In this document: positions 52,713-61,770 of the stretch, in pieces | How the letters are laid out: every line of letters starts with the position of its first letter | Position numbering within the stretch: the first letter of the stretch is position 1 | NCBI RefSeq assembly: GCF_015278125.1 | Contig: NZ_JADILO010000001.1 | Coordinates: 248,001 to 312,000 of the forward strand | Direction: 5' to 3' | Length of the DNA: 64,000 nucleotides | DNA from: Vibrio fluminensis | GTDB taxonomy: Bacteria; Pseudomonadota; Gammaproteobacteria; Enterobacterales; Vibrionaceae | Position numbers and translations under genes: made by a program | Notes under the pieces: generated by a model | What the model saw: the letters and a program-made list of their open reading frames with translations, nothing else | Databases searched by the model: none | What the model was told of the DNA's origin: nothing

Positions 52713-55700
52713 CTACGCTATTTCTACTTGTAACACCTCAATACGAACCGCGGCTACTTTGAACTCAGGGATCTTAGCGTGCGGATCGGTTGCCGTGGTC
52801 GTCAAACGGTTAACTGGCGACTCAACAAAGTGGAATGGAATAAATACAACCCCTTGCTGAATACGCTTAGTCACGAATGCATCAATCTCTATCGAGCCAC
52901 GGCGCGTTGAGACTCGTAGACGCTGACCATTACCAATACCCATAGCTTCGGCATCGTGAACGCTAATCATCGCCCTAGGCCCAGCCAAATTGTCTAACCC
53001 TTTGGTTTTACGTGTCATCGTACCGGTATGGAACTGCTCAAGTATGCGACCAGTCGTTAATACCAGAGGATACTCTTCGTCAGGCAACTCTGCTGCATAA
53101 CGGAACGGTACGCCCACCATCTGCCCTTTACCCCGAGTAAACTGCGTTTGGTGCATAATACGTGTGCCATGTGGGTTATTTTTACAACTTGGCCACTGCA
53201 CACCGTTTGGCGTGATACTTTCCCATTGAAGACCCGCGTATTGTGGTGTTACACGCGCTATCTCACTGGTGATGTCAGCCACACTTTGATAGTGCCAATC
53301 AGAGCCCATCGCATTGGCGATTTCTTGAATGATCCACCAATCCTCTTTTGCCTCACCCGGCGCTTTTAACGCTGCATTAACCCGTTGAACTCGACGCTCA
53401 GTATTCGTGAAGTGTCCTGATTTTTCAGCAAATGAATAAGCTGGCAATACCACATCCGCATACTGCGCCGTTTCCGTCAGGAAGATATCCTGCACCACTA
53501 AGAAATCTAACGCTTCCAAACCTTCAATGACGTGCTGCTGGTTAGGATCGCTCAGAACTGGGTTTTCCCCCATGACATACAATCCGCGCACTTCTCTATG
53601 GCAAGCGGCGTGAATAATTTCCGTCAAGGTTAAACCCGGTTCAATTGGCAGATCTGGCGCGTCCCACTCAATGGCAAACTTTTGGCGTACCATCGGGTTA
53701 TACACTTTCTGATAACCTGGATAGCTATTTGGTAGCGCACCCATATCACATGCCCCTTGCACATTCGATTGACCACGCAGTGGGTTAATACCACCGCCTT
53801 CAATACCAATGTTGCCGCACAGCAGCTGTAAGTTCGCGATCGAGCGAACATTATCATGCCCCGTGGTGTGCTGAGTGATACCCATCGAGTAGTAAACGGC
53901 AGTACGTTTAGCGGTACCAATGGTACGTGCCATCGCGAAGATATCGCTCGCACTGACCCCGGTGACCAGTTCTACTTTATCCAACGCATAAGCCGGTGAC
54001 ATTACCTCTTGCAAGAAGGTATCGAAGCCATCAACGCGCTCTTCAATATACTCTTCGTCATACCAGCCATTTTTGATGATTTGTTGCATCACACCGTTTA
54101 GCAGCATCACATCTGTACCCGGACGATGCGCAAGATACAGCTCTGCATGATCAACCATATCAATGCGTTTCGGGTCTGCCACGATCAAACGGGCGCCGTG
54201 ATGACGTATTGCTTGCTTAATATGTGAAGCAATAATCGGGTGTGCCGAGGTCGTGTCTGAACCGATGATAAAAATCACATCCGAGTGCTGGATACTTGGA
54301 ATATCATTGGTCATTGCCCCACTGCCTAACGACGCTTCTAAGCCAGTCACCGTCGATGCGTGACAAAGGCGCGCACAGTGATCAACGTTATTAGTGCCAA
54401 GCTCTCGGCGAATGAATTTTTGGAAGGCGTAGTTATCTTCATTGGTGGTTTTAGCCGATGAAAAACCCGCCAGTGCATTGCTGCCAAAGTCCTGCTTAAT
54501 CGCAGTGAACTTTTTGGCGATCAGCGTAATCGCTTCTTGCCAACTTGCTGGCTGCAACACGCCATCTTTACGAATCAGCGGCGTGGTTAAGCGCCCTTCA
54601 TCACCGATAAAGTCAAAACCAAAACGACCTTTCACGCACAGCATGCCTTGGTTAACCGGTGAGTTAGCTCCCGTTACATATTGAATGCGGTTTTTCGCTT
54701 CATCAACATGCATGGTCAACTTACAACCCACACCACAATAGGTACAAATGGTATCCACTTTCTTTAAGTGCTCTACTCGCCCTTGAGAGCGGTCTCGCTT
54801 ATCAACCATTGCTCCGGTCGGACAAGCTTGCACACATGCACCGCACTGCACGCAGTTAGAGTCACCCATCAACAATTTGCCATCACAGCTCTTGCCGAAA
54901 TGAGGGCGATCATCAGGACGCAACGCCGGTCGACCATTTTGGTCATGCACAAAATTGAGAATGCCATGGACTGCTTGCTCGCTACAGGCTTGAATACATT
55001 GACCGCAACTAATACAGCGGTTGGCATCAAACTCAATAAACTCTGAACTGCGGTCGACGCTGAACTTATGGCGAGGATCTTTTGCTCGCAGATTAAGCCA
55101 GTCATGATGAGACTGAACATTGAGCGAATAATCAAACTTTTGCTCAGCTTGGTACTCAGTCGAATAATCTCGCAGATCACAACTGGTATTCGCTTGGCAG
55201 CCACACTCTAAGCAACGCGCCGCTTCTTTGATTGCCTCATCATTATCAAATCCGAGTTCCACTTCCGCGAAGCTTTGCTCGCGTTGCGCAGGCGTAAGCT
55301 CTGGCATAATGGTGCGCGCGACTTTTTGTAAAGTTTCAAAATGAACCGGATCCACTTGTTTCAGCGCAGGCTCTTTGCGTGAGTTGAATGCCGGTTTTGG
55401 CATATCAGCCATATCACCATTTAAAAACAGATCGATCGCTTTTGCTGCAACTCGCCCATCGCCTACCGCTTCAACGGCAGTCGCCGGTCCACGGCGAAAA
55501 TCGCCAATACTGAAAATATTGCCGGTGCCTGTATGCATGGTGAGCGGGTTCGATTCCGATGTATTCCAACGCGTTAGTGGCAGAGTCAGCTCATCGTTTT
55601 CTAAGAAACTTAAATCTGGCTTTTGTGATACAGCAGCAATCACCGTATCAAACTCTTCGGTGAAAAACTCGCCCGTTGCCTTTGGACTGCGACGCCCTGA

Positions 55701-56918
55701 AGCATCGGGAGCGCCCAGCGCCATTCGCTCTAGGCGAACAGATTGCACGCGACCACTTTCATCGGCGATATTTTCTACAGGGTTGGTTAAGAATAAAAAT
55801 TTAACCCCTTCATGCTCTGCTTCAACAATCTCATAGTCTTCTGCTGGCATCTCTTCGCGAGTACGGCGGTAGATGATTGTGGTATCAGCGCCGGCGCGTC
55901 GAGCAGTGCGCGCGCAATCTATCGCGGTATTACCGCCACCGATAACCGCCACTTTTTCACCGGTAGTGTAAGTGCGCTCAGTAACATAGTCTTTGAGATA
56001 ATCAACACCCAAATAGCAACCAGCTAAATCACTGCCGGTATAATTCATCTCAACCGCCAGTGAAGCGCCAACGGCGAGACAAACGGCATCGTACTGCTCG
56101 CTCAGTTGGGAAAGCGTAAAATCGTTTCCAAGCTTTTGCCCGGTTTTTATCTGCATGCCGTTACGACACATCAGCTCGATTTCTTTGTCGAGGATAGCTT
56201 TCGGTAAACGATATTCAGGAATGCCATAACGAAGCCAGCCGCCCGCTTTAGGCATCGCTTCAAATACCGTGACATCATAACCTTCATTCGATAGATAATA
56301 ACCAGCGGTTAAGCCACCCGGTCCACTACCGACAATCGCAATCGACAGATCCTTGTTTGGTTTTTTCTCAGGGACATACGCCTCTTGCGCAGCAAGATCC
56401 GCGTCAGCAGCGTGACGTTTTAGCTGACGGATCGCTATCGAGTCATCAACTAAAGAACGGCGACATTCGCTTTCACAAAACGCAGGGCAAACTCGACCAA
56501 TAGAGAGTGGCATCGGTAACGTGCGTTTAATCACTTCAATCGCTTTTTGATGATCATTCTGTGCAATGAAGTACAAATAAGATTGGATATCCACACCCGC
56601 TGGACAAGCAGTTTTACACGGCGCTTCACAATCCGCATAGTGGTCTTGCATGATGCGATTGAGCGCTTTTCTCCGATGTTCTGTTAGTTGTTCAGATTGG
56701 GTGATCACATTGAGACCAGAGTAGACTTTGGTTTCACACGCACGCACAGTGCCGCCACTTTCTACTTCAACCACACACAGATCACAGGGCACTTTTTGGT
56801 TTGATTTATTTAGCCCACATAGAGATGGAATCTCTACTCCACACACTTTGGCCGCTTCCAGAAGCGTCGCGCCTTCCTCTACAAAGCGATACTTGCCATT
56901 AATTACGATTTCAATCAT
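52713..56918 (-). CDS. fdhA: Formate dehydrogenase alpha subunit fused to a GltD-like module
   Basis: A 1401-residue multidomain redox enzyme. In order it has an N-terminal 2Fe-2S ferredoxin domain (Cys cluster about 34-61), and a GltD-type 4Fe-4S region with CEAPCKTACPAGVD near 98. An FAD/NAD(P)H oxidoreductase module follows, with VGSGPGGLTAGYYL near 196 and VIGGGNTAIDCARTA near 325. Two 4Fe-4S clusters come next (CISCGQCIQAC near 645 and CVQCGACVQACPTG near 700). The molybdenum bis-MGD domain starts at CTYCGVGCKL (about 735), and ARLCHAST near 855 has Cys rather than Sec as metal ligand. The final domain binds the cofactor (LTTGRILEQFHTGTMTRKT near 1275). It probably oxidises formate and passes electrons to NAD(P)+ within one chain. 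It is a cytoplasmic, single gene. Confidence 0.88.
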   Translation of the reverse strand: MIEIVINGKYRFVEEGATLLEAAKVCGVEIPSLCGLNKSNQKVPCDLCVVEVESGGTVRACETKVYSGLNVITQSEQLTEHRRKALNRIMQDHYADCEAPCKTACPAGVDIQSYLYFIAQNDHQKAIEVIKRTLPMPLSIGRVCPAFCESECRRSLVDDSIAIRQLKRHAADADLAAQEAYVPEKKPNKDLSIAIVGSGPGGLTAGYYLSNEGYDVTVFEAMPKAGGWLRYGIPEYRLPKAILDKEIELMCRNGMQIKTGQKLGNDFTLSQLSEQYDAVCLAVGASLAVEMNYTGSDLAGCYLGVDYLKDYVTERTYTTGEKVAVIGGGNTAIDCARTARRAGADTTIIYRRTREEMPAEDYEIVEAEHEGVKFLFLTNPVENIADESGRVQSVRLERMALGAPDASGRRSPKATGEFFTEEFDTVIAAVSQKPDLSFLENDELTLPLTRWNTSESNPLTMHTGTGNIFSIGDFRRGPATAVEAVGDGRVAAKAIDLFLNGDMADMPKPAFNSRKEPALKQVDPVHFETLQKVARTIMPELTPAQREQSFAEVELGFDNDEAIKEAARCLECGCQANTSCDLRDYSTEYQAEQKFDYSLNVQSHHDWLNLRAKDPRHKFSVDRSSEFIEFDANRCISCGQCIQACSEQAVHGILNFVHDQNGRPALRPDDRPHFGKSCDGKLLMGDSNCVQCGACVQACPTGAMVDKRDRSQGRVEHLKKVDTICTYCGVGCKLTMHVDEAKNRIQYVTGANSPVNQGMLCVKGRFGFDFIGDEGRLTTPLIRKDGVLQPASWQEAITLIAKKFTAIKQDFGSNALAGFSSAKTTNEDNYAFQKFIRRELGTNNVDHCARLCHASTVTGLEASLGSGAMTNDIPSIQHSDVIFIIGSDTTSAHPIIASHIKQAIRHHGARLIVADPKRIDMVDHAELYLAHRPGTDVMLLNGVMQQIIKNGWYDEEYIEERVDGFDTFLQEVMSPAYALDKVELVTGVSASDIFAMARTIGTAKRTAVYYSMGITQHTTGHDNVRSIANLQLLCGNIGIEGGGINPLRGQSNVQGACDMGALPNSYPGYQKVYNPMVRQKFAIEWDAPDLPIEPGLTLTEIIHAACHREVRGLYVMGENPVLSDPNQQHVIEGLEALDFLVVQDIFLTETAQYADVVLPAYSFAEKSGHFTNTERRVQRVNAALKAPGEAKEDWWIIQEIANAMGSDWHYQSVADITSEIARVTPQYAGLQWESITPNGVQWPSCKNNPHGTRIMHQTQFTRGKGQMVGVPFRYAAELPDEEYPLVLTTGRILEQFHTGTMTRKTKGLDNLAGPRAMISVHDAEAMGIGNGQRLRVSTRRGSIEIDAFVTKRIQQGVVFIPFHFVESPVNRLTTTATDPHAKIPEFKVAAVRIEVLQVEIA

Positions 56919-57268
56919 AGGGTACCTGCAGCGAAGCCTAAATAGCCTTACAAAAGTTAAGGATACCCTCTAGCTTATAAAATTCGTACTACAAATCTCA
57001 CACTAACTTAATTTCCATTTCATCAAAACTAACCATTTTGTCCATATTGTTCGCATAAAAATCCACAAACTATTGATAATTTAGACATTTAAAAAGCTTA
57101 AACAAGAACTAGACCATTAACTTAGGTGCTGGTCTTATCAGTTCCCTCTATTACTGAGGTAGGCCAATAACGAACAGTTGTTACACAATTCAACGCTAAT
57201 CTAACCGTCATTCCTTAATAACATCATCCATACTTGATCGTAAAACAACTCAATACGTAGGTAACTGT
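56919..57268. promoter_or_regulatory. Divergent region between fdhA and the DUF3429 gene
   Basis: These 350 AT-rich bases hold the promoters of two divergent units. I saw no clear operator, sigma-54 site or RNA element. Confidence 0.4.
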
Positions 57269-57694
57269 ATGATTAAAAAGCTTGGTTACTTTGGACTGGT
57301 GCCCTTCTTGGTACTGCCACTTTTACTGCTAACACCAAACTTAGTGACACCGTCACTTACTGTAAAGCTATTTACCGCATACAGCGTCTGTATCGCTGCG
57401 TTTATGGCGGGTACACTGTGGGGACGAGAGGTTGATAAGCCGTGTGCTAAACCTTACATGCTGATGGTTTCTAATGGTATTGTGCTTTGCACCATTGCTT
57501 TTGCACTGATAGCGGAAGTTAAGATTGTCGGTGCTATTCTTGGATTAATGCTGACCCATTTAATGAACTTCATTAGCGAACGTAAACGACGTAACCAACG
57601 CTATTATCATTTACGTAAAGTGCTGACCATTGTCGTCATAGCGTGTCACGCTTTAATGATTTTATTGCTTTCTTGGAGTGTAAGCGTTGAATAA
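57269..57694 (+). CDS. DUF3429 membrane protein
   Basis: A 141-residue protein with four to five membrane helices (about 6-25, 35-48, 62-100 and 115-138). AAFMAGTLWGREV near 39-51 matches the (L)SFxGxxxWG-like motif of DUF3429. The function is unknown. The stop overlaps the next start (TTG 57687) by 8 bases, so the two are translated together. The partner is a DCC-family protein, a common pairing with small membrane proteins. Confidence 0.7.
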   Translation: MIKKLGYFGLVPFLVLPLLLLTPNLVTPSLTVKLFTAYSVCIAAFMAGTLWGREVDKPCAKPYMLMVSNGIVLCTIAFALIAEVKIVGAILGLMLTHLMNFISERKRRNQRYYHLRKVLTIVVIACHALMILLLSWSVSVE

Positions 57695-58067
57695 TATTGC
57701 TGTATTTTATGATGCGAGCTGCCCACTGTGTGTCAGGGAGATGACTGCCCTAAGTAAACACCTCACCAAGCGTATCACTTTTGTGAATGTGCTCGATAGC
57801 GATCTGATGTCAAGTTATCCAGAGATTTCCATTGCCGAAAGCAAACGGGTTTTGCACGTGCTTGATGAGAACGGCACATTAAGACTTGGTGTAGACGCTA
57901 ATGTGTATCTTTGGGAGCTTACAGGAACCAAACGCTACCTAACACTACTGAGACTCCCTATCATCCGCAACGTCGCCAATGTTGGCTACTGGTTATTTGC
58001 TCGAAATCGCTACCGATTGTCACGTTTACTGACTGGAAAATCTAAATGCGAGCAGTGTGAGCTCTAG
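57687..58067 (+). CDS. DCC-family (DUF393) thiol-disulfide oxidoreductase-like protein
   Basis: The 126-residue product starts VFYDASCPLCVREM, the DxxCxxC motif that names the family (thioredoxin-like fold). VDANVYLWELTG near 72 and the hydrophobic C-terminal half with LARNRYRLSRLL are typical DUF393 parts. CEQCEL ends the chain with another CxxC. A redox role is inferred. It starts with TTG, overlapping the DUF3429 gene. Confidence 0.82.
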   Translation: MNNIAVFYDASCPLCVREMTALSKHLTKRITFVNVLDSDLMSSYPEISIAESKRVLHVLDENGTLRLGVDANVYLWELTGTKRYLTLLRLPIIRNVANVGYWLFARNRYRLSRLLTGKSKCEQCEL

Positions 58068-58169
58068 ATATTTTCGTCAGTTAGCTCACCAATCGAAAAT
58101 AATTCTGTCATCAGGTTGTCCAATCCCTTGATATACTTTCGCTACTAACAAATGAATCATGGACGAGTT

Positions 58170-58520
58170 ATGAGAAAGGTTTTCCATTTATTAGCATTAT
58201 CCTTGTGTTTAAGTCTATCAGCCCTCTCGGTGCACGCATCAGAACGCGCTCAAGTGGGGTGGGAAAAGATCCAGCAAGGTGCAATGATCGTCGATGTGAG
58301 AACACCACAAGAGTTTTCCGCCGGTCATTTAGATAATGCAGTGAATTTCCCTTTGTCTGAACTAGACAAACATTTCTCAAACATCGATAAAGATCAACCT
58401 ATCGTCGTATACTGTCGTAGTGGTCACCGCTCTGGTATTGCTTACGATTACTTAGTGGAGCAAGGCTTTACTCAAGTACATAACGGTGGTGGCTTAGTAG
58501 AAATGCAGTCCGCCAAATAG
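58170..58520 (+). CDS. Exported rhodanese-like protein (PspE type)
   Basis: A single-domain rhodanese of 116 residues after a clear signal peptide (about 1-23, ending VHA). MIVDVRTPQEFSAGHLDNAVNFPL and VVYCRSGHRSGIAYDYLVEQGF contain the active-site Cys (CRSGHRS) intact. It would act in the periplasm on sulfane sulfur, like PspE. I prefer ATG 58170 because it gives a compact signal peptide and has GGACGAG just upstream; ATG 58152 lacks a ribosome site. Confidence 0.88.
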   Translation: MRKVFHLLALSLCLSLSALSVHASERAQVGWEKIQQGAMIVDVRTPQEFSAGHLDNAVNFPLSELDKHFSNIDKDQPIVVYCRSGHRSGIAYDYLVEQGFTQVHNGGGLVEMQSAK

Positions 58521-58534
58521 CCAAATCTGAATGC

Positions 58535-58562
58535 AAAAAATCGCCCTCGATGGGCGATTTTT
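58535..58562. terminator. Terminator between convergent genes
   Basis: AAATCGCCC (58538-58546) pairs with GGGCGATTT (58552-58560), with A on the left and T on the right. It serves the rhodanese gene and possibly the convergent DUF2541 gene. Confidence 0.88.
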
Positions 58563-58604
58563 CTATTTAAAACCTTGATGCAATGCGCTTTTGCGCCAGC
58601 TCGA

Positions 58605-58988
58605 CTAGTTCTTTTCTTTACCGTAAACTCGTACGCCTGCTTTTGAGCCTTCTGAGTTACCGTAAACATCAATACTCTTCACACAGCGACGCTTACCGAA
58701 ATAACGCCAATCGCTCTTTTCATCTTTATCAAAGCCACGGTAGAAGTTAAACGTTTTGCTTTCACCATTTTGGAACTTTACTACCGCTTTACGCAGGTCA
58801 AGCTCCTTTTCAGCTTTAACCTGAATCGCATTGGTGTAACGACAAACCAATAGCGGAATCTTCGCAGCATGCTTGCCATGCTCAAGTAAAATTGTACGAC
58901 CTAAAGTAAATTTGTCGTCTGCATGTACGTTCGCGCTAAGTAATAGTGAACCTAACAGCGCACCAAGGATTAAAGATTTCTTCGCCAT
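58605..58988 (-). CDS. DUF2541 (YaaI-like) periplasmic protein
   Basis: A 127-residue exported protein with a signal peptide (about 1-23, ending VHA). IPLLVCRYTNAIQVKAE, DLRKAVVKF and WRYFGKRRCVKSIDVYG align with the pattern of E. coli YaaI (L-VCR-x3-IQL, then RCV-x-I), with one Cys in each part that may pair. Function unknown. It has a single-gene layout. Confidence 0.72.
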   Translation of the reverse strand: MAKKSLILGALLGSLLLSANVHADDKFTLGRTILLEHGKHAAKIPLLVCRYTNAIQVKAEKELDLRKAVVKFQNGESKTFNFYRGFDKDEKSDWRYFGKRRCVKSIDVYGNSEGSKAGVRVYGKEKN

Positions 58989-59176
58989 TCTAACTCAATC
59001 AATAATTGTTAAATCGGCGCGCATTCTATGGTTTCGTTGCTAAAGGTGTTAGTTCTTTTTTGTCCAAGTGAGTAAATTTAGCAAGCCGCTGACAGTAACC
59101 TTGCAAAGCATCAGCTGCTGCTATGAAATGATCAAAATAACTTGCCTAGTTTTTACTTGATTAAATTCAATTAATT

Positions 59177-59346
59177 AGGGCGTGTTTATCTTTCGAGATG
59201 ATTTTAATATCAGTTTGTGGATTCTTCATACAAGATAAAGGCTTCGAAGTGCAGATAGCCTAGACTAGAAGCCGATAACACAGTAAAAGAAGCCAAGTAT
59301 GCATTGGCCTGAAACAAAATTTAACCACGCAAGATAAACACGCCCT
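59177..59346. mobile_element. MITE-like element with 16-bp inverted ends
   Basis: AGGGCGTGTTTATCTT (59177-59192) and AAGATAAACACGCCCT (59331-59346) are perfect complements at the ends of a 170-base non-coding segment. This is the structure of a small non-autonomous transposable element. A target duplication is not obvious. No transposase with such ends is in the window, so the parent insertion sequence cannot be named. Confidence 0.6.
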
Positions 59347-59361
59347 CAAAAGACACGAATT

Positions 59362-60723
59362 CTATTGGCCAGCGAGTACTTTCGCAGCCTGACGCATTAA
59401 TGCAGGGGCTTTGCTTTCACCAAAGCCCGAGTGATAAGGGTTGGTTGAAAACGCTACACCAACAAAATCTCGATCAGGGTCAATATAGATAAATTGACCA
59501 AGATTACCACTTTTTGCCATTGCACCATCACTAAATACATAGTCGAATTGGTAGGCGTGATAGTCTGCTTTTTCATTGAACGCATGCATCGAACTCGCCT
59601 GTTTGGCGGAGCCTTCAAATGCCTTAGGGTTTCCTTTTACACGGATATGGTCAATCAGTGCCGGGCTAATCACAGGCTTGTCGGCTACAGCCTGCCAACT
59701 CGGAGTAAATAGTGCTCCCCATCTTGCCATGTCCTCTAACGTTGAAGAGACTAAACCCAGCGCAATCGCACTACCTTCCGGGGTGAGATTAAATAGCATC
59801 GGCTGACGCGCATTAACGTGCGACCATACTCGCTCTTCGAATACTTTCGTCCAAGTCGTTCCTTCTATATTTTCTACTATTTGTGTCAATAGCATTGTAT
59901 TCATTGAAGCATAACGAAATCTTTCTCCAGCCTTTTCTCCTTCAATTTTTTGCGTATCGCGAGCAACATCCATCCAACTATCTTGCGATTGAGTATCGTG
60001 GTTCTCTGAACCTATAGCTGAAGCAAAAAATCGTACTACTGGCGAATTAGGCTTCATAATTGACTGAGCGGTTTCTTCATTAGCTAGGCCAGTCGTATGA
60101 TTGAGAAGATCCATTACGGTTACACTATCCCAAACGGTATTTCGTAACTGAGGAATATAATCCGTGACACTCACTGCCTCACTAATTTTACCCTCTTCCA
60201 CAAGCATAGCGACGACCACACCGACCATCGTTTTAGAAGAAGAAGCCCAAATATGGCGATCTGTTGGCTTCATTCCTGGATAGGCTTGATAAACGATCTT
60301 ACCTTTATGGAGTAACAGAAAACCTTGGGTGCGAAATTGAGGATCGGTGAGGTATTCTTGCATTGTGATCTCACCTCTTGCTGAGGTTTTAACCAGCATG
60401 TTATCCAAGCGATTGTCTATCTCTTTCACTAATGGTTTATACGTGTGACTCGGTGAAGCCAAAGCAGTTTGCATAAACTCATTCATATGCATATTGTAGT
60501 AAAGAGAATGATCACCCCCCATCTGCCAATGGAAGTTATTAAAGTTCTGACGAGCTTCGGCAATGAATTCATTGCTATAAGGCAACTTTGCTGCCTCTAT
60601 TGGCAAAGTAACAAGAGCACCATCGACTTTCAGTGCCTTCGATACAAGGTTTTCATCATTTGCTATCGATGCATTGCTCATAACAACACAGCCAGCAATC
60701 AGTACAGTTGAGTATAAATTCAT
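59362..60723 (-). CDS. Exported serine hydrolase (beta-lactamase/class C-like fold)
   Basis: The 453-residue product has a signal peptide (about 1-21, ending SIA) and a beta-lactamase-related domain from about 130. The nucleophile motif is SSSK in HIWASSSKTMVG (near 163-174), an SxxK with Ser and Lys two residues apart. MDLLNHTTGL is typical of the family (near 205), and YASMN near 268 stands in the Tyr-x-Asn place. Relatives are esterases, peptidases or 6-aminohexanoate-oligomer hydrolases rather than true beta-lactamases. It is divergent from an AraC-type gene that probably controls it. Confidence 0.85.
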   Translation of the reverse strand: MNLYSTVLIAGCVVMSNASIANDENLVSKALKVDGALVTLPIEAAKLPYSNEFIAEARQNFNNFHWQMGGDHSLYYNMHMNEFMQTALASPSHTYKPLVKEIDNRLDNMLVKTSARGEITMQEYLTDPQFRTQGFLLLHKGKIVYQAYPGMKPTDRHIWASSSKTMVGVVVAMLVEEGKISEAVSVTDYIPQLRNTVWDSVTVMDLLNHTTGLANEETAQSIMKPNSPVVRFFASAIGSENHDTQSQDSWMDVARDTQKIEGEKAGERFRYASMNTMLLTQIVENIEGTTWTKVFEERVWSHVNARQPMLFNLTPEGSAIALGLVSSTLEDMARWGALFTPSWQAVADKPVISPALIDHIRVKGNPKAFEGSAKQASSMHAFNEKADYHAYQFDYVFSDGAMAKSGNLGQFIYIDPDRDFVGVAFSTNPYHSGFGESKAPALMRQAAKVLAGQ

Positions 60724-60812
60724 AAATAATCTCCTCGATTGTTTGAGGAAAATTATAGTGATAGGCTTATGATTAAATTAGGTCATTTCGCGCCAAAAAT
60801 TCGAGAGTAAAA

Positions 60813-61769
60813 ATGGACAAAATTCATCTATCTAGTTCTAACAATTTGCTCCCTTTTATTAACTACTTTACTCGCTACGATCTAGATTGGCGTAAAGTCG
60901 CTCTTCAACACGCGATTCCTGAAGACATCCAAACCAACACTTATTGGCTCCCATCAGACCAATGCATCAGTTTTATTGCGTCCATGGTACAGCTGAGCAA
61001 ACGCAAAATAGGAATCGAAGTTGGTCATTTAATTAACATCAAACAAATATCTCCCGAGTTGGATACCGCGTTAAGCCAATGCCATAATCTTGAGCAAGCA
61101 TTGCACGAGTTGAACGACCTGATGCCAACGCTGAACAACCATGTCATGTTATGGGTTTCAAAAATCGACGATCGTTGGTTTCTCTGCCACCGGAGTGCAT
61201 TTCCGCCCACCACGAGAGGTTATGAACAAGCAGAGTGGTTCCGCTCATTGGCTTTGATTTCTTTGTGCAAGACATTTCTCGGCAACCATTGGCTCCCCAA
61301 AAATATAAAGATGCGCTCACCCGCTCACCTATCTCGCCAGTTGGTGAGTTCTTTTCAACAATCAAATTTGAGTTTTGACCATGAATATGGCGCAATAGAA
61401 ATTGAACTAGCTGAAGAGTTTATCGCCATAGAGATGGCTGACAATGAGCCTAAATGGCTAGAAAAAATTGAACAACTAATGGATACCTATGCCGCATTAC
61501 CTCACTTAACTTTAGAGTGGTTTTGTCCACTGATTGGCACCTCAACGCGGACTTTTCAACGTAAACTCAATCAGCACCAAACCAGCTTCAAAGCGCTTCG
61601 AGACAATGCTCGATATCAACGAGCAAGGAAATGTTTAGAGAGTGGTACAACACCATTTGAAACAGCTTGGCGGTGTGGCTTCAATGATTTGTCTAACTTT
61701 AATCGAGCATTTAAGAGCTGGAGTCATGTCACTCCAGCCCAATATAAAAAAAGTAAAACCAAACGCTAA
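60813..61769 (+). CDS. AraC-family transcriptional regulator
   Basis: A 318-residue regulator with an N-terminal ligand domain of the arabinose-binding-like type (about 1-190). The C-terminal AraC DNA-binding domain has ISTSTRTFQRKLNQHQTSFK-like and ARKCLESGTTPFETAWRCGFNDLSNFNRAFKSW segments (about 245-305), with PAQYKK ending the family signature. It is 89 bases from the divergent serine hydrolase gene, its likely target. Its stop lies one base from the end of the convergent flavin oxidoreductase gene. Confidence 0.88.
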   Translation: MDKIHLSSSNNLLPFINYFTRYDLDWRKVALQHAIPEDIQTNTYWLPSDQCISFIASMVQLSKRKIGIEVGHLINIKQISPELDTALSQCHNLEQALHELNDLMPTLNNHVMLWVSKIDDRWFLCHRSAFPPTTRGYEQAEWFRSLALISLCKTFLGNHWLPKNIKMRSPAHLSRQLVSSFQQSNLSFDHEYGAIEIELAEEFIAIEMADNEPKWLEKIEQLMDTYAALPHLTLEWFCPLIGTSTRTFQRKLNQHQTSFKALRDNARYQRARKCLESGTTPFETAWRCGFNDLSNFNRAFKSWSHVTPAQYKKSKTKR

Positions 61770-61770
61770 C

